Part shown: positions 14,773-22,671 of the stretch, piece after piece
How positions within the stretch are numbered: position 1 is the first letter of the stretch
Layout: each line of letters begins with the position of its first letter
Program-made: the position numbers and the translations under genes
DNA from: a virus
Direction: 5' to 3' (one strand)
Virus record (IMG/VR): IMGVR_UViG_3300031963_008158
Coordinates: 51,662 to 115,661 of that record
DNA length: 64,000 nucleotides
The notes under the pieces: model-generated
What the model saw: only the letters and a program-made list of their open reading frames with translations
Databases searched by the model: none
Told to the model about the DNA's origin: nothing

Positions 14773-15181
14773 ATTAGGATTTGAAGAAGCGTGTTTAATT
14801 GAACGTGCACTTGAATTATATAGTAGAGTTGGAATATTTCAATTCGATAATCTTACATTATGTAATAGTTTGCAATCTAAACTATGGAAGGATGATATAT
14901 CCGACAAATTCAGGGATAGGGCGGATGACCTTAAATCTGTTTTTAATTACAACCCACCATCACACCCATCTATTTTTAATACACAAGATGTACAAGATGA
15001 TGTTAGAATAGCCTGTCATATGTATCAACAATTTAGACATGAACGTTATAAAGATAGAATAGCATCTGGTGAACAAACAGAAAGACATCATACCGTTGAT
15101 GAATATCCAGCAGATATATGTAATATTGCAGGTATTAAAACTCCTGATTGTAAAATTAATATTGAAAATCTTAATAATTAA
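14750..15181 (+). CDS. Hypothetical protein, 143 aa
   Basis: ATG at 14750 (MGKKITVELGF) overlaps the previous gene by 23 bases and is preferred over ATG 14738. Contains several His and Cys (ACHMYQQFRHERY, HHTVDEYPADICNIAG) that could bind metal, but no recognised motif. Confidence 0.6.
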   Translation: MGKKITVELGFEEACLIERALELYSRVGIFQFDNLTLCNSLQSKLWKDDISDKFRDRADDLKSVFNYNPPSHPSIFNTQDVQDDVRIACHMYQQFRHERYKDRIASGEQTERHHTVDEYPADICNIAGIKTPDCKINIENLNN

Positions 15182-15186
15182 TTATT

Positions 15187-15510
15187 ATGACTAAATTTGA
15201 ATCTCACATAACGCTTAATAAGCCAAAAGATATTACAGAAGCAAAACTATTGTTTAAAATTGCTTCTGATAATAACATGAAAACTTCTTGGATAACAGGA
15301 GACCCAGTTTTAGGTGTTGGTAAGTGGTTTTATATAAGCGGATATTCTACAGATTTTGATAATTTGTTAGAAAAAGTTAAAAATGTGTCACATCAAATAA
15401 AAAATAATAACATAGAAGTTATCCGTGAAAAAATAGAACAGATAATGTACGATACTAAAACAAATTATTTTACATGCGGTGTTGATTGTTTTGCTTGTTT
15501 GGATAATTAA
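15187..15510 (+). CDS. Hypothetical protein, 107 aa
   Basis: Begins MTKFESHITLNKP with a single HxT motif and continues to VIREKIEQIMYDTKTN and a Cys-containing end (CGVDCFACLDN). The lone HxT is not enough for a 2H enzyme. Function unknown. Confidence 0.6.
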   Translation: MTKFESHITLNKPKDITEAKLLFKIASDNNMKTSWITGDPVLGVGKWFYISGYSTDFDNLLEKVKNVSHQIKNNNIEVIREKIEQIMYDTKTNYFTCGVDCFACLDN

Positions 15511-15522
15511 ATATTTTATAAA

Positions 15523-15801
15523 ATGAATAACGAATACATCATAATCTCAAAAACAGCTATTCAAAAAAGAATAGCAGAGTTGGAAAATAAAAGAGATGAA
15601 TATGCATTTAATCCAAGTAGAACTGATGATTGTTATAGATATAATTCAATAATAAAAGTTCTTAAAGAAATCTTATCACAATCTACCCCTTTAATTCCTG
15701 AGATTGAAAAGGCTTACTTTGAAGGAGAGTGTTATGGAATAGGCACAGATGCTTGTACCACAAAACAAGACTACATCACAAACTTAAAACTTGATATATG
15801 A
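15523..15801 (+). CDS. Hypothetical protein, paralogue of gene at 17319
   Basis: The N-terminus YIIISKTAIQKRIAELE, the central LKEILSQSTPLIPEIEKAY and the C-terminal NLKLDI are shared almost exactly with the protein encoded at 17319-17579. Probable coiled coil at the front. The shared C-terminal codons form the first copy of junction repeat TTAAAACTTGATATATGA. Confidence 0.65.
   Translation: MNNEYIIISKTAIQKRIAELENKRDEYAFNPSRTDDCYRYNSIIKVLKEILSQSTPLIPEIEKAYFEGECYGIGTDACTTKQDYITNLKLDI
15784..15801 (+). repeat. Junction repeat copy 1
   Basis: TTAAAACTTGATATATGA. Here the final TGA is the stop of the gene at 15523; the embedded ATG is not followed by a long frame. Confidence 0.7.
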
Positions 15802-15826
15802 GGATTGACTAATTAAAATTTAAACA

Positions 15827-16066
15827 ATGATTAAGAAAAACAAAAAGTATAAATTTCCTGATGGTATTGATAGAACTATTGTAGATGTTGAACGTTCAAG
15901 AGGTAATAAAACATTCACCAACTCAGATTATAGTTGTTATTATGTTGACATCCCATTTGAAGATGGTGATGAATATTTTGAAAAGTATTCTGAGTATTAT
16001 GAAGAAATATTAGCATTGAATGGTTTCCAACCAACACCACCAAATAAATATTATCATCAAACTTAA
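15827..16066 (+). CDS. Hypothetical protein, 79 aa
   Basis: Lys-rich start (MIKKNKKYKFPDG), then acidic and Tyr-rich (FEDGDEYFEKYSEYYEE), ending with a Pro-rich tail. No family recognised. Stop is at the edge of junction repeat copy 2. Confidence 0.6.
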   Translation: MIKKNKKYKFPDGIDRTIVDVERSRGNKTFTNSDYSCYYVDIPFEDGDEYFEKYSEYYEEILALNGFQPTPPNKYYHQT

Positions 16067-16080
16067 AACTTGATATATGA
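16063..16080 (+). repeat. Junction repeat copy 2
   Basis: TTAAAACTTGATATATGA; supplies the ATG of the gene at 16077. Confidence 0.75.
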
Positions 16081-16292
16081 CACTAATAATAATCTTTTTA
16101 ATGAGTCTTTTATCTACTTACAGTGTATTAACACTAATTGCCGCTTCATTAAACACCAAAATAAAAGATATTTTTGATAGTACTGATGAGTTATATATTA
16201 TGTATCAAACTTTTATGGTGATTATGATGACTTTAGTATTTTTTATAATTTATTGTGCTATTAATAATACATTTTTACATTTTAAAACTTGA
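16077..16292 (+). CDS. Small two-helix membrane protein, 71 aa
   Basis: Hydrophobic segments at about residues 2-24 and 45-64 flank a short acidic loop (DIFDSTDELY). The start lies in a junction repeat and the gene ends at the next repeat. Function unknown. Confidence 0.6.
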   Translation: MTLIIIFLMSLLSTYSVLTLIAASLNTKIKDIFDSTDELYIMYQTFMVIMMTLVFFIIYCAINNTFLHFKT

Positions 16293-16299
16293 TATATGA
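16282..16299 (+). repeat. Junction repeat copy 3
   Basis: TTAAAACTTGATATATGA; contains the stop of the gene at 16077 and the ATG of the gene at 16296. Confidence 0.75.
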
Positions 16300-16532
16300 A
16301 AATTAAAGAAATAAAAAGAAAAGAAAATTCTTACTTTATTTATGAAGTAACATTTACACCTAATTGGTTAGAAAAATTATTGGGTGTTGAAGAAAAAACA
16401 AAAGAATATAAAGACAGAGATGCAACTTATACTTTTGGTGGTGGTAATGTTTATATTGATAAATCTGGCAAAGAATTAGGTAATGGAAATTGGATTGGTG
16501 AAGCTATTGATAGATTTAGAAGAAGTTGGTAG
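16296..16532 (+). CDS. Conserved-looking hypothetical protein, 78 aa
   Basis: Contains FTPNWLEKLLGVEEKTKEY, a glycine turn YTFGGGNVYIDK, and GNGNWIGEAIDRFRRSW. The composition suggests a conserved small Bacteroidota mobile-element protein, but that is from memory of similar sequences, not a search. Confidence 0.65.
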   Translation: MKIKEIKRKENSYFIYEVTFTPNWLEKLLGVEEKTKEYKDRDATYTFGGGNVYIDKSGKELGNGNWIGEAIDRFRRSW

Positions 16533-16534
16533 TC

Positions 16535-16552
16535 TTAAAACTTGATATATGA
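16535..16552 (+). repeat. Junction repeat copy 4
   Basis: TTAAAACTTGATATATGA; supplies the ATG of the gene at 16549. Confidence 0.75.
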
Positions 16553-17082
16553 AATACAGATTAATAGATAAAACAACAGGTATAGAAACCTTTTGTGACA
16601 AGGTTACAATAGATGGTTTTGATTATTATGTGAGTGATGAACATAAAACCAATTTAGTACATATACCTAAAGATGGTATCATTATGGAACAAATAGTCAA
16701 TTATAATACAGAAGAATACAAGTCTTCGGTTAGAACATTTGGAAATAAAAATCATCGGTTTGTAATAGCAACCAACAACTCAAACATTGATATTCCACAA
16801 GTTGTGGATGGGGTTGAAATTATTTGTATTAATGATTTGCAAGAATTTTATGGTACAGATATTCAATTGACATCAGAAGGGGAAAAGTATTTAAGCGGCT
16901 TCAAAACAGGCTACAACAAATCCCAACAAACATATCCTTTTAGTGAAGATGATATGATTGAGTTTGCTGAGTTTTATTTTAGAGAAGAGTTTAATTCAAC
17001 AATGCAAGATTGTAAATCATCTAAAAAACTCCTCCAACTTTGGAAAGAACAACAACTTAAAACAGTTTATTATGAAAATTAG
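16549..17082 (+). CDS. Hypothetical protein, 177 aa
   Basis: N-terminal beta-rich domain (MKYRLIDKTTGIETF...), then FKTGYNKSQQTYPFSEDDMIEFAEFYF and a C-terminal LWKEQQLKTVYYEN. The FKxGY...YPFSEDDMIEFA segment resembles the GAKWQQERxYSE blocks of genes downstream, hinting at shared modular domains. Overlaps the next gene by 11 bases. Confidence 0.6.
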   Translation: MKYRLIDKTTGIETFCDKVTIDGFDYYVSDEHKTNLVHIPKDGIIMEQIVNYNTEEYKSSVRTFGNKNHRFVIATNNSNIDIPQVVDGVEIICINDLQEFYGTDIQLTSEGEKYLSGFKTGYNKSQQTYPFSEDDMIEFAEFYFREEFNSTMQDCKSSKKLLQLWKEQQLKTVYYEN

Positions 17083-17317
17083 ATATGTAGAAAAATGTAG
17101 TAAAGTAACTGGCGAAGTTCTTAACAACTACATAGAAGAAAAAAGATGGTTTGGTTGGAAACGACTAGGCTTCACAATAAATATGGGTTATGGAAGCGTT
17201 TATAACTATTTTAATAATAAAGATAAAAAAACGTTGTTAAAAGAAGTTTTAGACCACAAAAAACTATGTTTGAATTTTATTGATGTAATTGAATATCCAA
17301 CAATTAAAGAATATTAA
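17072..17317 (+). CDS. Hypothetical protein, 81 aa
   Basis: ATG at 17072 is preferred to a longer frame running through the preceding gene. Basic N-terminal half with RWFGWKRLGF; beta-rich then helical. Unknown. Confidence 0.55.
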   Translation: MKIRYVEKCSKVTGEVLNNYIEEKRWFGWKRLGFTINMGYGSVYNYFNNKDKKTLLKEVLDHKKLCLNFIDVIEYPTIKEY

Positions 17318-17318
17318 A

Positions 17319-17579
17319 ATGAAAGAGGAATTCATTATCATTTCAAAAACCGCTATTCAAAAAAGAATAGAAGAATTGGAGAAACAGATGCAAGAGCATA
17401 TTCAATCTGCTCAAAAAACAGGTGATTATGATTTTCAGTTTGAAGATAAATTAGAAGAATTAAAAGAAATCCTATCTCAATCAACTCCATTGATTCCTGA
17501 GATTGAAAAAGCTTATAAGCATTGTTTATCAAATGAAGAATTTAAAGACTACATTTCAAACTTAAAACTTGATATATGA
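17319..17579 (+). CDS. Hypothetical protein, paralogue of gene at 15523
   Basis: ATG at 17319, one base after the upstream stop. Shares FIIISKTAIQKRIEELE, LSQSTPLIPEIEKAY and SNLKLDI with the protein at 15523; the middle coiled-coil segment differs in length. The pair bounds a 1.8-kb duplicated-and-filled segment. Confidence 0.65.
   Translation: MKEEFIIISKTAIQKRIEELEKQMQEHIQSAQKTGDYDFQFEDKLEELKEILSQSTPLIPEIEKAYKHCLSNEEFKDYISNLKLDI
17562..17579 (+). repeat. Junction repeat copy 5
   Basis: TTAAAACTTGATATATGA; contains the stop of the gene at 17319 and the ATG at 17576. Confidence 0.75.
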
Positions 17580-17800
17580 CACAAGAAGAAATAAAGATTG
17601 AAAACAAACCTGTTTATTGCAATGCTTGGACTTCTAATATATCAGATAAGGTGATGTGTAATACCATTCCTTGTTGTGGTTATTGTGTTCATGGTAGAAC
17701 TGATAAAGTTTTAGATGGATTTACTGCAATAGATAAAGTAGGTAAACATCAAGCACCGTACTATAATGATATGAGAAAAGAAAAAAACGATAAGTTATGA
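17576..17800 (+). CDS. Hypothetical Cys-rich protein, 74 aa
   Basis: Begins MTQEEIKIENKPVYC and carries a cluster CNTIPCCGYCVHG that could bind zinc. ATGA overlaps at both ends place it in a coupled operon. Confidence 0.6.
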   Translation: MTQEEIKIENKPVYCNAWTSNISDKVMCNTIPCCGYCVHGRTDKVLDGFTAIDKVGKHQAPYYNDMRKEKNDKL

Positions 17801-18192
17801 CACAAGAAGAAATCTTACAATATAATAAGCTGTGTGCTGAGTTTTTAGATGCAATATATTCTGAAGATGCGGAAGCGTGGGGTTTTGGTAATGCTAAAAA
17901 CATCGGTTCAAAAATGTTTCATGGTGTTATGTACCACAATGTAATAGAAGCTCAAAGATTTGAAAAAGAACTAAAATTCCATTCAGATTGGAATTGGATA
18001 ATGGAAGTAGTTGAAGCTATTGAGAAATTAGGATATGAAATAGATATATTTTCTAATTGTGTAGAAATATGTGACACACCTGATGAAAATTATATAACAG
18101 AAGCAGTCGGTAAAACTAAAAAAGAAGCAGTAGTACAAGCAATTGATTCTTTTCTTAAATTTTATAATAAAAATTTGGAAATGTCAAAATAA
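17797..18192 (+). CDS. Phage ABA-sandwich-like protein, 131 aa
   Basis: MTQEEILQYNKLCAEFLD at the front, LKFHSDWNWIMEVVEAIEKLGYEIDI in the middle and KKEAVVQAIDSFLKFYNK near the end fit the small 'phage ABA sandwich' proteins common in Bacteroidota phages and prophages. Function of that family is unknown to me. Last gene before the promoter at 18175. Confidence 0.6.
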   Translation: MTQEEILQYNKLCAEFLDAIYSEDAEAWGFGNAKNIGSKMFHGVMYHNVIEAQRFEKELKFHSDWNWIMEVVEAIEKLGYEIDIFSNCVEICDTPDENYITEAVGKTKKEAVVQAIDSFLKFYNKNLEMSK

Positions 18193-18205
18193 TGTAGTAT
18201 ATTTG
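18175..18205 (+). promoter_or_regulatory. Bacteroidota-type promoter
   Basis: TTG at 18175-18177, 20-base spacer, TATATTTG at 18198-18205, partly inside the previous gene; a 22-base leader precedes the ATG at 18228. Confidence 0.7.
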
Positions 18206-18227
18206 TAGTAATCAAAATACTATAATT

Positions 18228-18365
18228 ATGCTAAAAGAAAAAGATATTTTAATTAGAATTGATTCAGAACTAAAAAAGAAAGTTCAAGAAAAAGCTAAAT
18301 CTCTTGGGCTTTCTGTTTCCTCTTATATTAGAACACTTTTAATAAAGGAGGTTAGTAATGGATAA
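18228..18365 (+). CDS. Ribbon-helix-helix DNA-binding protein, 45 aa
   Basis: A strand (DILIRIDSEL) followed by two helices (KKVQEKAKSLG, SVSSYIRTLLIKE) is the CopG/Arc ribbon-helix-helix pattern. It overlaps the homing endonuclease gene by eight bases and has its own promoter, so it likely represses that pair. Confidence 0.7.
   Translation: MLKEKDILIRIDSELKKKVQEKAKSLGLSVSSYIRTLLIKEVSNG
18344..18351 (+). promoter_or_regulatory. Shine-Dalgarno sequence, unusual here
   Basis: AAAGGAGG six bases before the ATG at 18358. Almost no other gene in this window has one, so it supports this start and hints that the GIY-YIG gene came from elsewhere, although the bases also encode the C-terminus of the repressor-like gene. 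Confidence 0.55.
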
Positions 18366-19194
18366 AATTTGTGGAATATACAAAATCACTTCACCTTCTG
18401 GTAAAATTTATATCGGACAAAGTAAGAACATCTCAAAAAGATATAAAACATACAAAAAATATAATGAACCTAAACAAAGAAGATTGTATTATTCTGTATT
18501 AAAATACGGATGGGAAACCCACAAATTTGAAATAGTTGAAGAATGTTCTATTAATTTACTAAATAAAAGAGAAAGGTACTGGCAAGATTACTATGATGTT
18601 TTAAATAAAGATAAAGGTTTAAATTGCAACTTAACTAATACAGAAGAGTTACCAAGAATAGTATCATTAGAAACTAAAATACAAGTAGCTAAAACCTCTT
18701 TAGAAGACTGTTTAAAAATTTGGGATTTATATATTTCTGGAAAAACTACTGCTGAAATCCAAAAAATTTTTAGTACAGTAGATTTAAAGGTTTTATGGAA
18801 GATAAAATCTGGAACTCATTGGATAAATGAATATTTATCAAGTCAAGGAGTTTTATATGATGATTATAAACATTTAATAAAATCATATAACTTATCTGAA
18901 AAAGACGAAGAAAATATTATAAATCTTTATTATAAAGAAGGATTAACAGTTAAAGAAATAATTAAAATATACAATAGTTCGACAAAAGCAATTGCTAATA
19001 TTTTAAATATTACAAAAAGGAGAAGAAAATCAAAAAATATCTTACAATATGATTTAGAAGGAACTTTTATTAAAGAGTGGGTTTCTTCTAAAGAAGTTGA
19101 AGATAAATTAGGATTTAATCGAACAAATATTAACCACGCAGCGAGTGGTAAATATAAAAATTACAAAGGATTTATTTGGAAATATAAGTCCTAA
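18358..19194 (+). CDS. GIY-YIG homing endonuclease
   Basis: N-terminal GIY-YIG nuclease (GIYKITSPSGKIYIGQS, then ISKRYKTYKK with the catalytic Arg, and NKRERYWQDYY with Glu), a middle with helix-turn-helix-like KTTAEIQKIF and LTVKEIIKIYN repeats, and a C-terminal NUMOD1-like LQYDLEGTFIKEWVSSKEV ending YKGFIWKY. This is the SegA/I-TevI-like free-standing layout. It starts inside the ribbon-helix-helix gene with a strong Shine-Dalgarno. No duplicated flanking gene is visible here. Confidence 0.85.
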   Translation: MDKICGIYKITSPSGKIYIGQSKNISKRYKTYKKYNEPKQRRLYYSVLKYGWETHKFEIVEECSINLLNKRERYWQDYYDVLNKDKGLNCNLTNTEELPRIVSLETKIQVAKTSLEDCLKIWDLYISGKTTAEIQKIFSTVDLKVLWKIKSGTHWINEYLSSQGVLYDDYKHLIKSYNLSEKDEENIINLYYKEGLTVKEIIKIYNSSTKAIANILNITKRRRKSKNILQYDLEGTFIKEWVSSKEVEDKLGFNRTNINHAASGKYKNYKGFIWKYKS

Positions 19195-19223
19195 AGCAAT
19201 TAATCAATTTTTAATCTGGTATA

Positions 19224-19424
19224 ATGAGAACAAATAAACTATACACAAAAGAAGAAGCAGCAAGTTTAGAAAAAGTGTTAGATATGGGTTTTTCTGTTGA
19301 AAATAGTAACGGAGATAAAATTAACTACGCTATTGATGGCTATCATATCTCGTTTCATAACGGAAACGAAAAAGATTATTCTACAGTAAAAGGAGCTTTT
19401 ACTCAATTCTTTAAAAAACATTAA
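19224..19424 (+). CDS. Hypothetical protein, 66 aa
   Basis: Small acidic protein, KLYTKEEAASLEKVLDMGF then a beta-rich YAIDGYHISFHNG; unknown. Starts 29 bases after the homing endonuclease, so it probably belonged to the original operon. Confidence 0.6.
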   Translation: MRTNKLYTKEEAASLEKVLDMGFSVENSNGDKINYAIDGYHISFHNGNEKDYSTVKGAFTQFFKKH

Positions 19425-19425
19425 T

Positions 19426-20025
19426 ATGAAACTGATTGAAATTTTAAAAGACGTGCACTATATAGTTACAGATGATTCTGAAATAAAGAATGGTGATTAT
19501 GCTATTCATAATAATAAAGAATATCGTGAGCAATATAAAGAAAAACCTATTATTTGTACTGAGAATAATCGTGTATCAATTCAAGAGCATTGGGACAAAA
19601 TTACTCATTCAACTCAACCGTTAGAAGATATGAATCATGGTAATTATACTTCTAAAGTATTTCTTGATATTAAACCACTTACTGTAGCAGAAGTAGAAGA
19701 AGTTATTTATGGTTATAGTGTTGAAAAGATGGCTGAAGAAGAATTTCCTGATGAAACAACTCCTGGTTGGAGAGATAGTTTTAGTCCAAGAGAAAGGAAA
19801 GGTTATAAAGTAGGCTTCAAAGCACACCAAGAACTTGTAAAGGATAAATTGTTTTCTATTGAGGATATGCAAAAATTTGGAGAAGTTTTAGTATGGAATA
19901 TGATAGGCAAAACTATTACAGAATCATTTATTAAACAGTTACAAGAATCTCTTTTAAAAACCATGCTTCCAAAAACAGAATGGGAATGTACTTTCGATGA
20001 ACAAGGTAAATTGAAATTAATATGA
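19426..20025 (+). CDS. Hypothetical protein, 199 aa
   Basis: Beta-rich N-terminus with a possible ligand-binding DDSEIKNGDYAI, then PLTVAEVEEVIYGYSVEKMAEEEFPDE and GYKVGFKAHQELVKDKLFSIEDMQKFG. The second half again resembles the modular FxxGxK...YSxEDM block of nearby genes. Ends in an ATGA overlap. Confidence 0.6.
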   Translation: MKLIEILKDVHYIVTDDSEIKNGDYAIHNNKEYREQYKEKPIICTENNRVSIQEHWDKITHSTQPLEDMNHGNYTSKVFLDIKPLTVAEVEEVIYGYSVEKMAEEEFPDETTPGWRDSFSPRERKGYKVGFKAHQELVKDKLFSIEDMQKFGEVLVWNMIGKTITESFIKQLQESLLKTMLPKTEWECTFDEQGKLKLI

Positions 20026-20180
20026 ACAGAAAACAAACGATAAACTTGGTAAATATTTGCATGCTAATATTTGGTATATTTTTTATGTTTTTACCTAATC
20101 CTGAGCAAATTTTGTATATGGGTATAGGATTCTTTGTGACAAGTGTTTTGAATTTATTATTTAATAATTTAGAAAAATGA
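20022..20180 (+). CDS. Small two-helix membrane protein, 52 aa
   Basis: Begins MNRKQTINLVNICMLIFGI; two hydrophobic stretches joined by a short PNPEQ turn. ATGA overlaps at both its start and stop make translation likely. Confidence 0.6.
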   Translation: MNRKQTINLVNICMLIFGIFFMFLPNPEQILYMGIGFFVTSVLNLLFNNLEK

Positions 20181-20461
20181 AACCAACTAAACAAACAGTT
20201 TATTTACCTAAATCTACATTCCCACTTTCTATGAAAGGAAAAGTTGATGACTTATTCTGTTTACAACAAGGCTACTTCTTCACACCAGAACAACTTAATG
20301 AATACACTCAAAATGTAATTAAACAAGCTCTTGAAACTGCTGCTGAAAAAGCTGAACCTGATTATTGGAAAGGAAGTTGTGAATTATGTGGAAGTAATAC
20401 GGTTGATAAAGAATCAATAATAAACACATTTGAAGAAACCTATAACAAATTTGAAGTATGA
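20177..20461 (+). CDS. Hypothetical protein, 94 aa
   Basis: Basic N-terminus (MKPTKQTVYLPKSTF), FFTPEQLNEYTQNVIKQAL helix, and a CELCGS pair that may be half of a zinc site. ATGA-coupled on both sides. Confidence 0.6.
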   Translation: MKPTKQTVYLPKSTFPLSMKGKVDDLFCLQQGYFFTPEQLNEYTQNVIKQALETAAEKAEPDYWKGSCELCGSNTVDKESIINTFEETYNKFEV

Positions 20462-20661
20462 TAACAATAACATTAAGTGGTTTTAAAACCAAAGAACAAG
20501 CTATTGAATGGCTGAATCAATATGAAGGGAGTTTAGAACAGCATTTTGATTTTGAAGACGAAGAAACACCTTCAATGTGTGTTATGGAACAATATATTCC
20601 AGAAATGAAATCTTTCAAAGATGATGAAACTAAATTAAACTTTAATCTTGAATTAAAATGA
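20458..20661 (+). CDS. Hypothetical acidic protein, 67 aa
   Basis: MITITLSGFKTKEQAIEWLNQYEG then a highly acidic FDFEDEETP segment. ATGA-coupled both ends; unknown. Confidence 0.6.
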   Translation: MITITLSGFKTKEQAIEWLNQYEGSLEQHFDFEDEETPSMCVMEQYIPEMKSFKDDETKLNFNLELK

Positions 20662-21077
20662 CAACACCAGTAAAATTTGAATTAGCGAAGTTGCTAAAAG
20701 AAAAAGGGTTTGATAAATACTGTACTTCAGGATATACTGAAAGTGGAGATGTATATCTACATCAAGGAGGTCAAGAACCAGTTAAAAACGGACATGGTTA
20801 TTATGAGGGTAGGAATTATAACGGAGGTGAATTTTATTGTTCAGCACCAACCATTGCAGAAGTAGTAATGTGGTTGTATGAGAAGCATGGGATATGGATT
20901 AGTGTGTCAATAACAATACAAAAAGAATATTACTATCAATGTATTGATATAACAGGTAAAAAAGATTCAACAAAAAATAATTACCCTTCTCGTATATGTA
21001 AACCAGGAAATTATTATAACTCACCAACAGAAGCCTACGAAGCTGCTATTGAATACACTTTAAATAATTTAATATGA
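20658..21077 (+). CDS. Conserved-looking hypothetical protein, 139 aa
   Basis: KFELAKLLKEKGFDKYC, PTIAEVVMWLYEKHGIWISV and SPTEAYEAAIEYTLNNLI form a layout I associate with small Bacteroidota phage and prophage proteins. Function unknown. ATGA-coupled. Confidence 0.65.
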   Translation: MTTPVKFELAKLLKEKGFDKYCTSGYTESGDVYLHQGGQEPVKNGHGYYEGRNYNGGEFYCSAPTIAEVVMWLYEKHGIWISVSITIQKEYYYQCIDITGKKDSTKNNYPSRICKPGNYYNSPTEAYEAAIEYTLNNLI

Positions 21078-21823
21078 AAAACATACACGTATTAGCAAGG
21101 GACAAACCAAGTAGGTTATGCCTAGATAGTAAAGAAGTTTTATGGTTTGCTCCCAGAGGTGGGTATTCTACAGCAGATGGTAAACAACACATCTACATCA
21201 CTAATTCAGAAGAAATTAAAGAAGGAGATTGGATGTATTATAAACATTTTGGAGAAGATATTATATGTAAGTATGATACACTGGGTAGTCAAAATACAAA
21301 TGTAAATGAGCATAAAGATTATTACAAAAAAATCATCCTAACAACAGACCAAGACTTAATCAAAGATGGTATACAAGCTATTGATGATGAGTTCTTAGAA
21401 TGGTTTGTTAAGAATCCTACTTGTGAGGAAGTTGAAGTAGAATCTTGGCAAACTAAAGGAGAATGGAAATTAGATTACGAAATAATCATTCCAAGTGAAG
21501 AACCTAAAACACACCCAAAGGTATTTTCAGAAAATGGTAATGAATTATTTTTTAATGAAGAAGGTTATCTTATTAAAGAAGAACCTAAACAAGAAACACT
21601 TGAAGAATTTATTAGTGAAGTAACTAAAAATTTTGGTAATGAAATGTCTATTAAGTTTACATCAGGTGGTATTAAATTAGGTGCTAAATGGCAATCAGAA
21701 AAAATGTATAGTGAGAAAGAAGTGGAGGGAATAATTGCATCATTATTACATACGCCTAAATTAGTAGAAGAAGGAAGTTGGGAAGATATTGCTAAATGGC
21801 TTGAACAATTTAAAAAGAAATAG
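21074..21823 (+). CDS. Hypothetical protein, 249 aa, paralogue of gene at 22672
   Basis: Starts MKNIHVLARDKPSRLCL, then YYKKIILTTDQDLIKDGIQ and EWFVKNPTCEEVEV, then a short spacer and the module GAKWQSEKMYSEKEV ending LEQFKKK. All of these recur in the protein at 22672. Looks like a fusion of an N-terminal domain with the C-terminal module shared by three smaller genes in between. Confidence 0.65.
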   Translation: MKNIHVLARDKPSRLCLDSKEVLWFAPRGGYSTADGKQHIYITNSEEIKEGDWMYYKHFGEDIICKYDTLGSQNTNVNEHKDYYKKIILTTDQDLIKDGIQAIDDEFLEWFVKNPTCEEVEVESWQTKGEWKLDYEIIIPSEEPKTHPKVFSENGNELFFNEEGYLIKEEPKQETLEEFISEVTKNFGNEMSIKFTSGGIKLGAKWQSEKMYSEKEVEGIIASLLHTPKLVEEGSWEDIAKWLEQFKKK

Positions 21824-21825
21824 TT

Positions 21826-22101
21826 ATGAATAAAGAAACACTTGAAGAAGCTGCTGAAAGATTATATCCTGAAAATTGGGAATCAATTATGGATGGTCAA
21901 CATGATAGTAATTCTTATGAAAGAACAGCCTTTATAAATGGTGCTAAATGGCAACAAGAAAGAAGGTATAGTGAGGCAATTGAATTTGCTGAGTGGATTA
22001 GAATTAAAGACTTCCAAACTACAGAAAGAGATAATTGGATTGGTTTAGAGCTGATATACTATACAACAGAAGAATTATTTGAAAAATTTAAAAAGAAATA
22101 A
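21826..22101 (+). CDS. Hypothetical protein with GAKWQQERRYSE module, 91 aa
   Basis: ETLEEAAERLYPENW, FINGAKWQQERRYSEAIEF and final EKFKKK. A stand-alone version of the C-terminal module of the genes at 21074 and 22672. Confidence 0.65.
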   Translation: MNKETLEEAAERLYPENWESIMDGQHDSNSYERTAFINGAKWQQERRYSEAIEFAEWIRIKDFQTTERDNWIGLELIYYTTEELFEKFKKK

Positions 22102-22102
22102 G

Positions 22103-22375
22103 ATGAAAAGACCCAATCAATATTCTAAACCATTAGAAGGTGTTAGAACGGAAAGTTATCATCCTGCTGACTATACAAACAATCAATATGCAAAAGATTT
22201 GAATACATATATTGATTATCTTGAAATACAACAAGAAAGAAGGTATAGTGAGGAAGAAGTAATTAAAATACTATTAAAACATCAATCTGATTATAGAAGG
22301 GCTGTAAGAAATACATCTCCTTTGGATTGGAGTTTTGATATTAAAGATTGGTTTAGGCAATTTAAAAAGAAATAA
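22103..22375 (+). CDS. Hypothetical protein with QQERRYSE module, 90 aa
   Basis: ATG at 22103 directly after the upstream stop. MKRPNQYSKPLEGVRTESYH front, then QQERRYSEEEVIKIL and final RQFKKK. Same module with a different N-terminus. Confidence 0.6.
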   Translation: MKRPNQYSKPLEGVRTESYHPADYTNNQYAKDLNTYIDYLEIQQERRYSEEEVIKILLKHQSDYRRAVRNTSPLDWSFDIKDWFRQFKKK

Positions 22376-22376
22376 G

Positions 22377-22670
22377 ATGACACAAGAAACACTTGAAGAA
22401 GCGGCTGAAAATTATGCAAGAAAACAATGTGATGATATGTATGATGACATAGCTCCAAGCGGAGGTAATTGGGGATGGGAAACTTCTACGGATTTTATTG
22501 CAGGTGCTAAATGGCAACAAGAAAGAAGTTATAGTGAAATAGAAGACTTTATTAATTGGATTGATAAGCAAGAAATTCCAAGAGAAAATGGATGGTGGAT
22601 TAAGTATTTAAACGGAAAAGATACTTACCTTTCTACAAAAGAATTATTTGAACAATTTAAAAAGAAATAA
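22377..22670 (+). CDS. Hypothetical protein with GAKWQQERSYSE module, 97 aa
   Basis: ATG at 22377 follows the upstream stop. ETLEEAAENYARKQC front, IAGAKWQQERSYSEIEDF and final EQFKKK. Closest relative is the gene at 21826. Confidence 0.65.
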   Translation: MTQETLEEAAENYARKQCDDMYDDIAPSGGNWGWETSTDFIAGAKWQQERSYSEIEDFINWIDKQEIPRENGWWIKYLNGKDTYLSTKELFEQFKKK

Positions 22671-22671
22671 T

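Noticed and set aside
15187-15510. 2H phosphoesterase or RNA ligase-like protein from the HITL motif
   Set aside because: Only one HxT motif is present; the second required one is missing.
16958-17317. Longer 119-aa version of the gene at 17072
   Set aside because: It would overlap the preceding gene by over 120 bases; the ATG at 17072 gives normal phage overlap and a better N-terminus.
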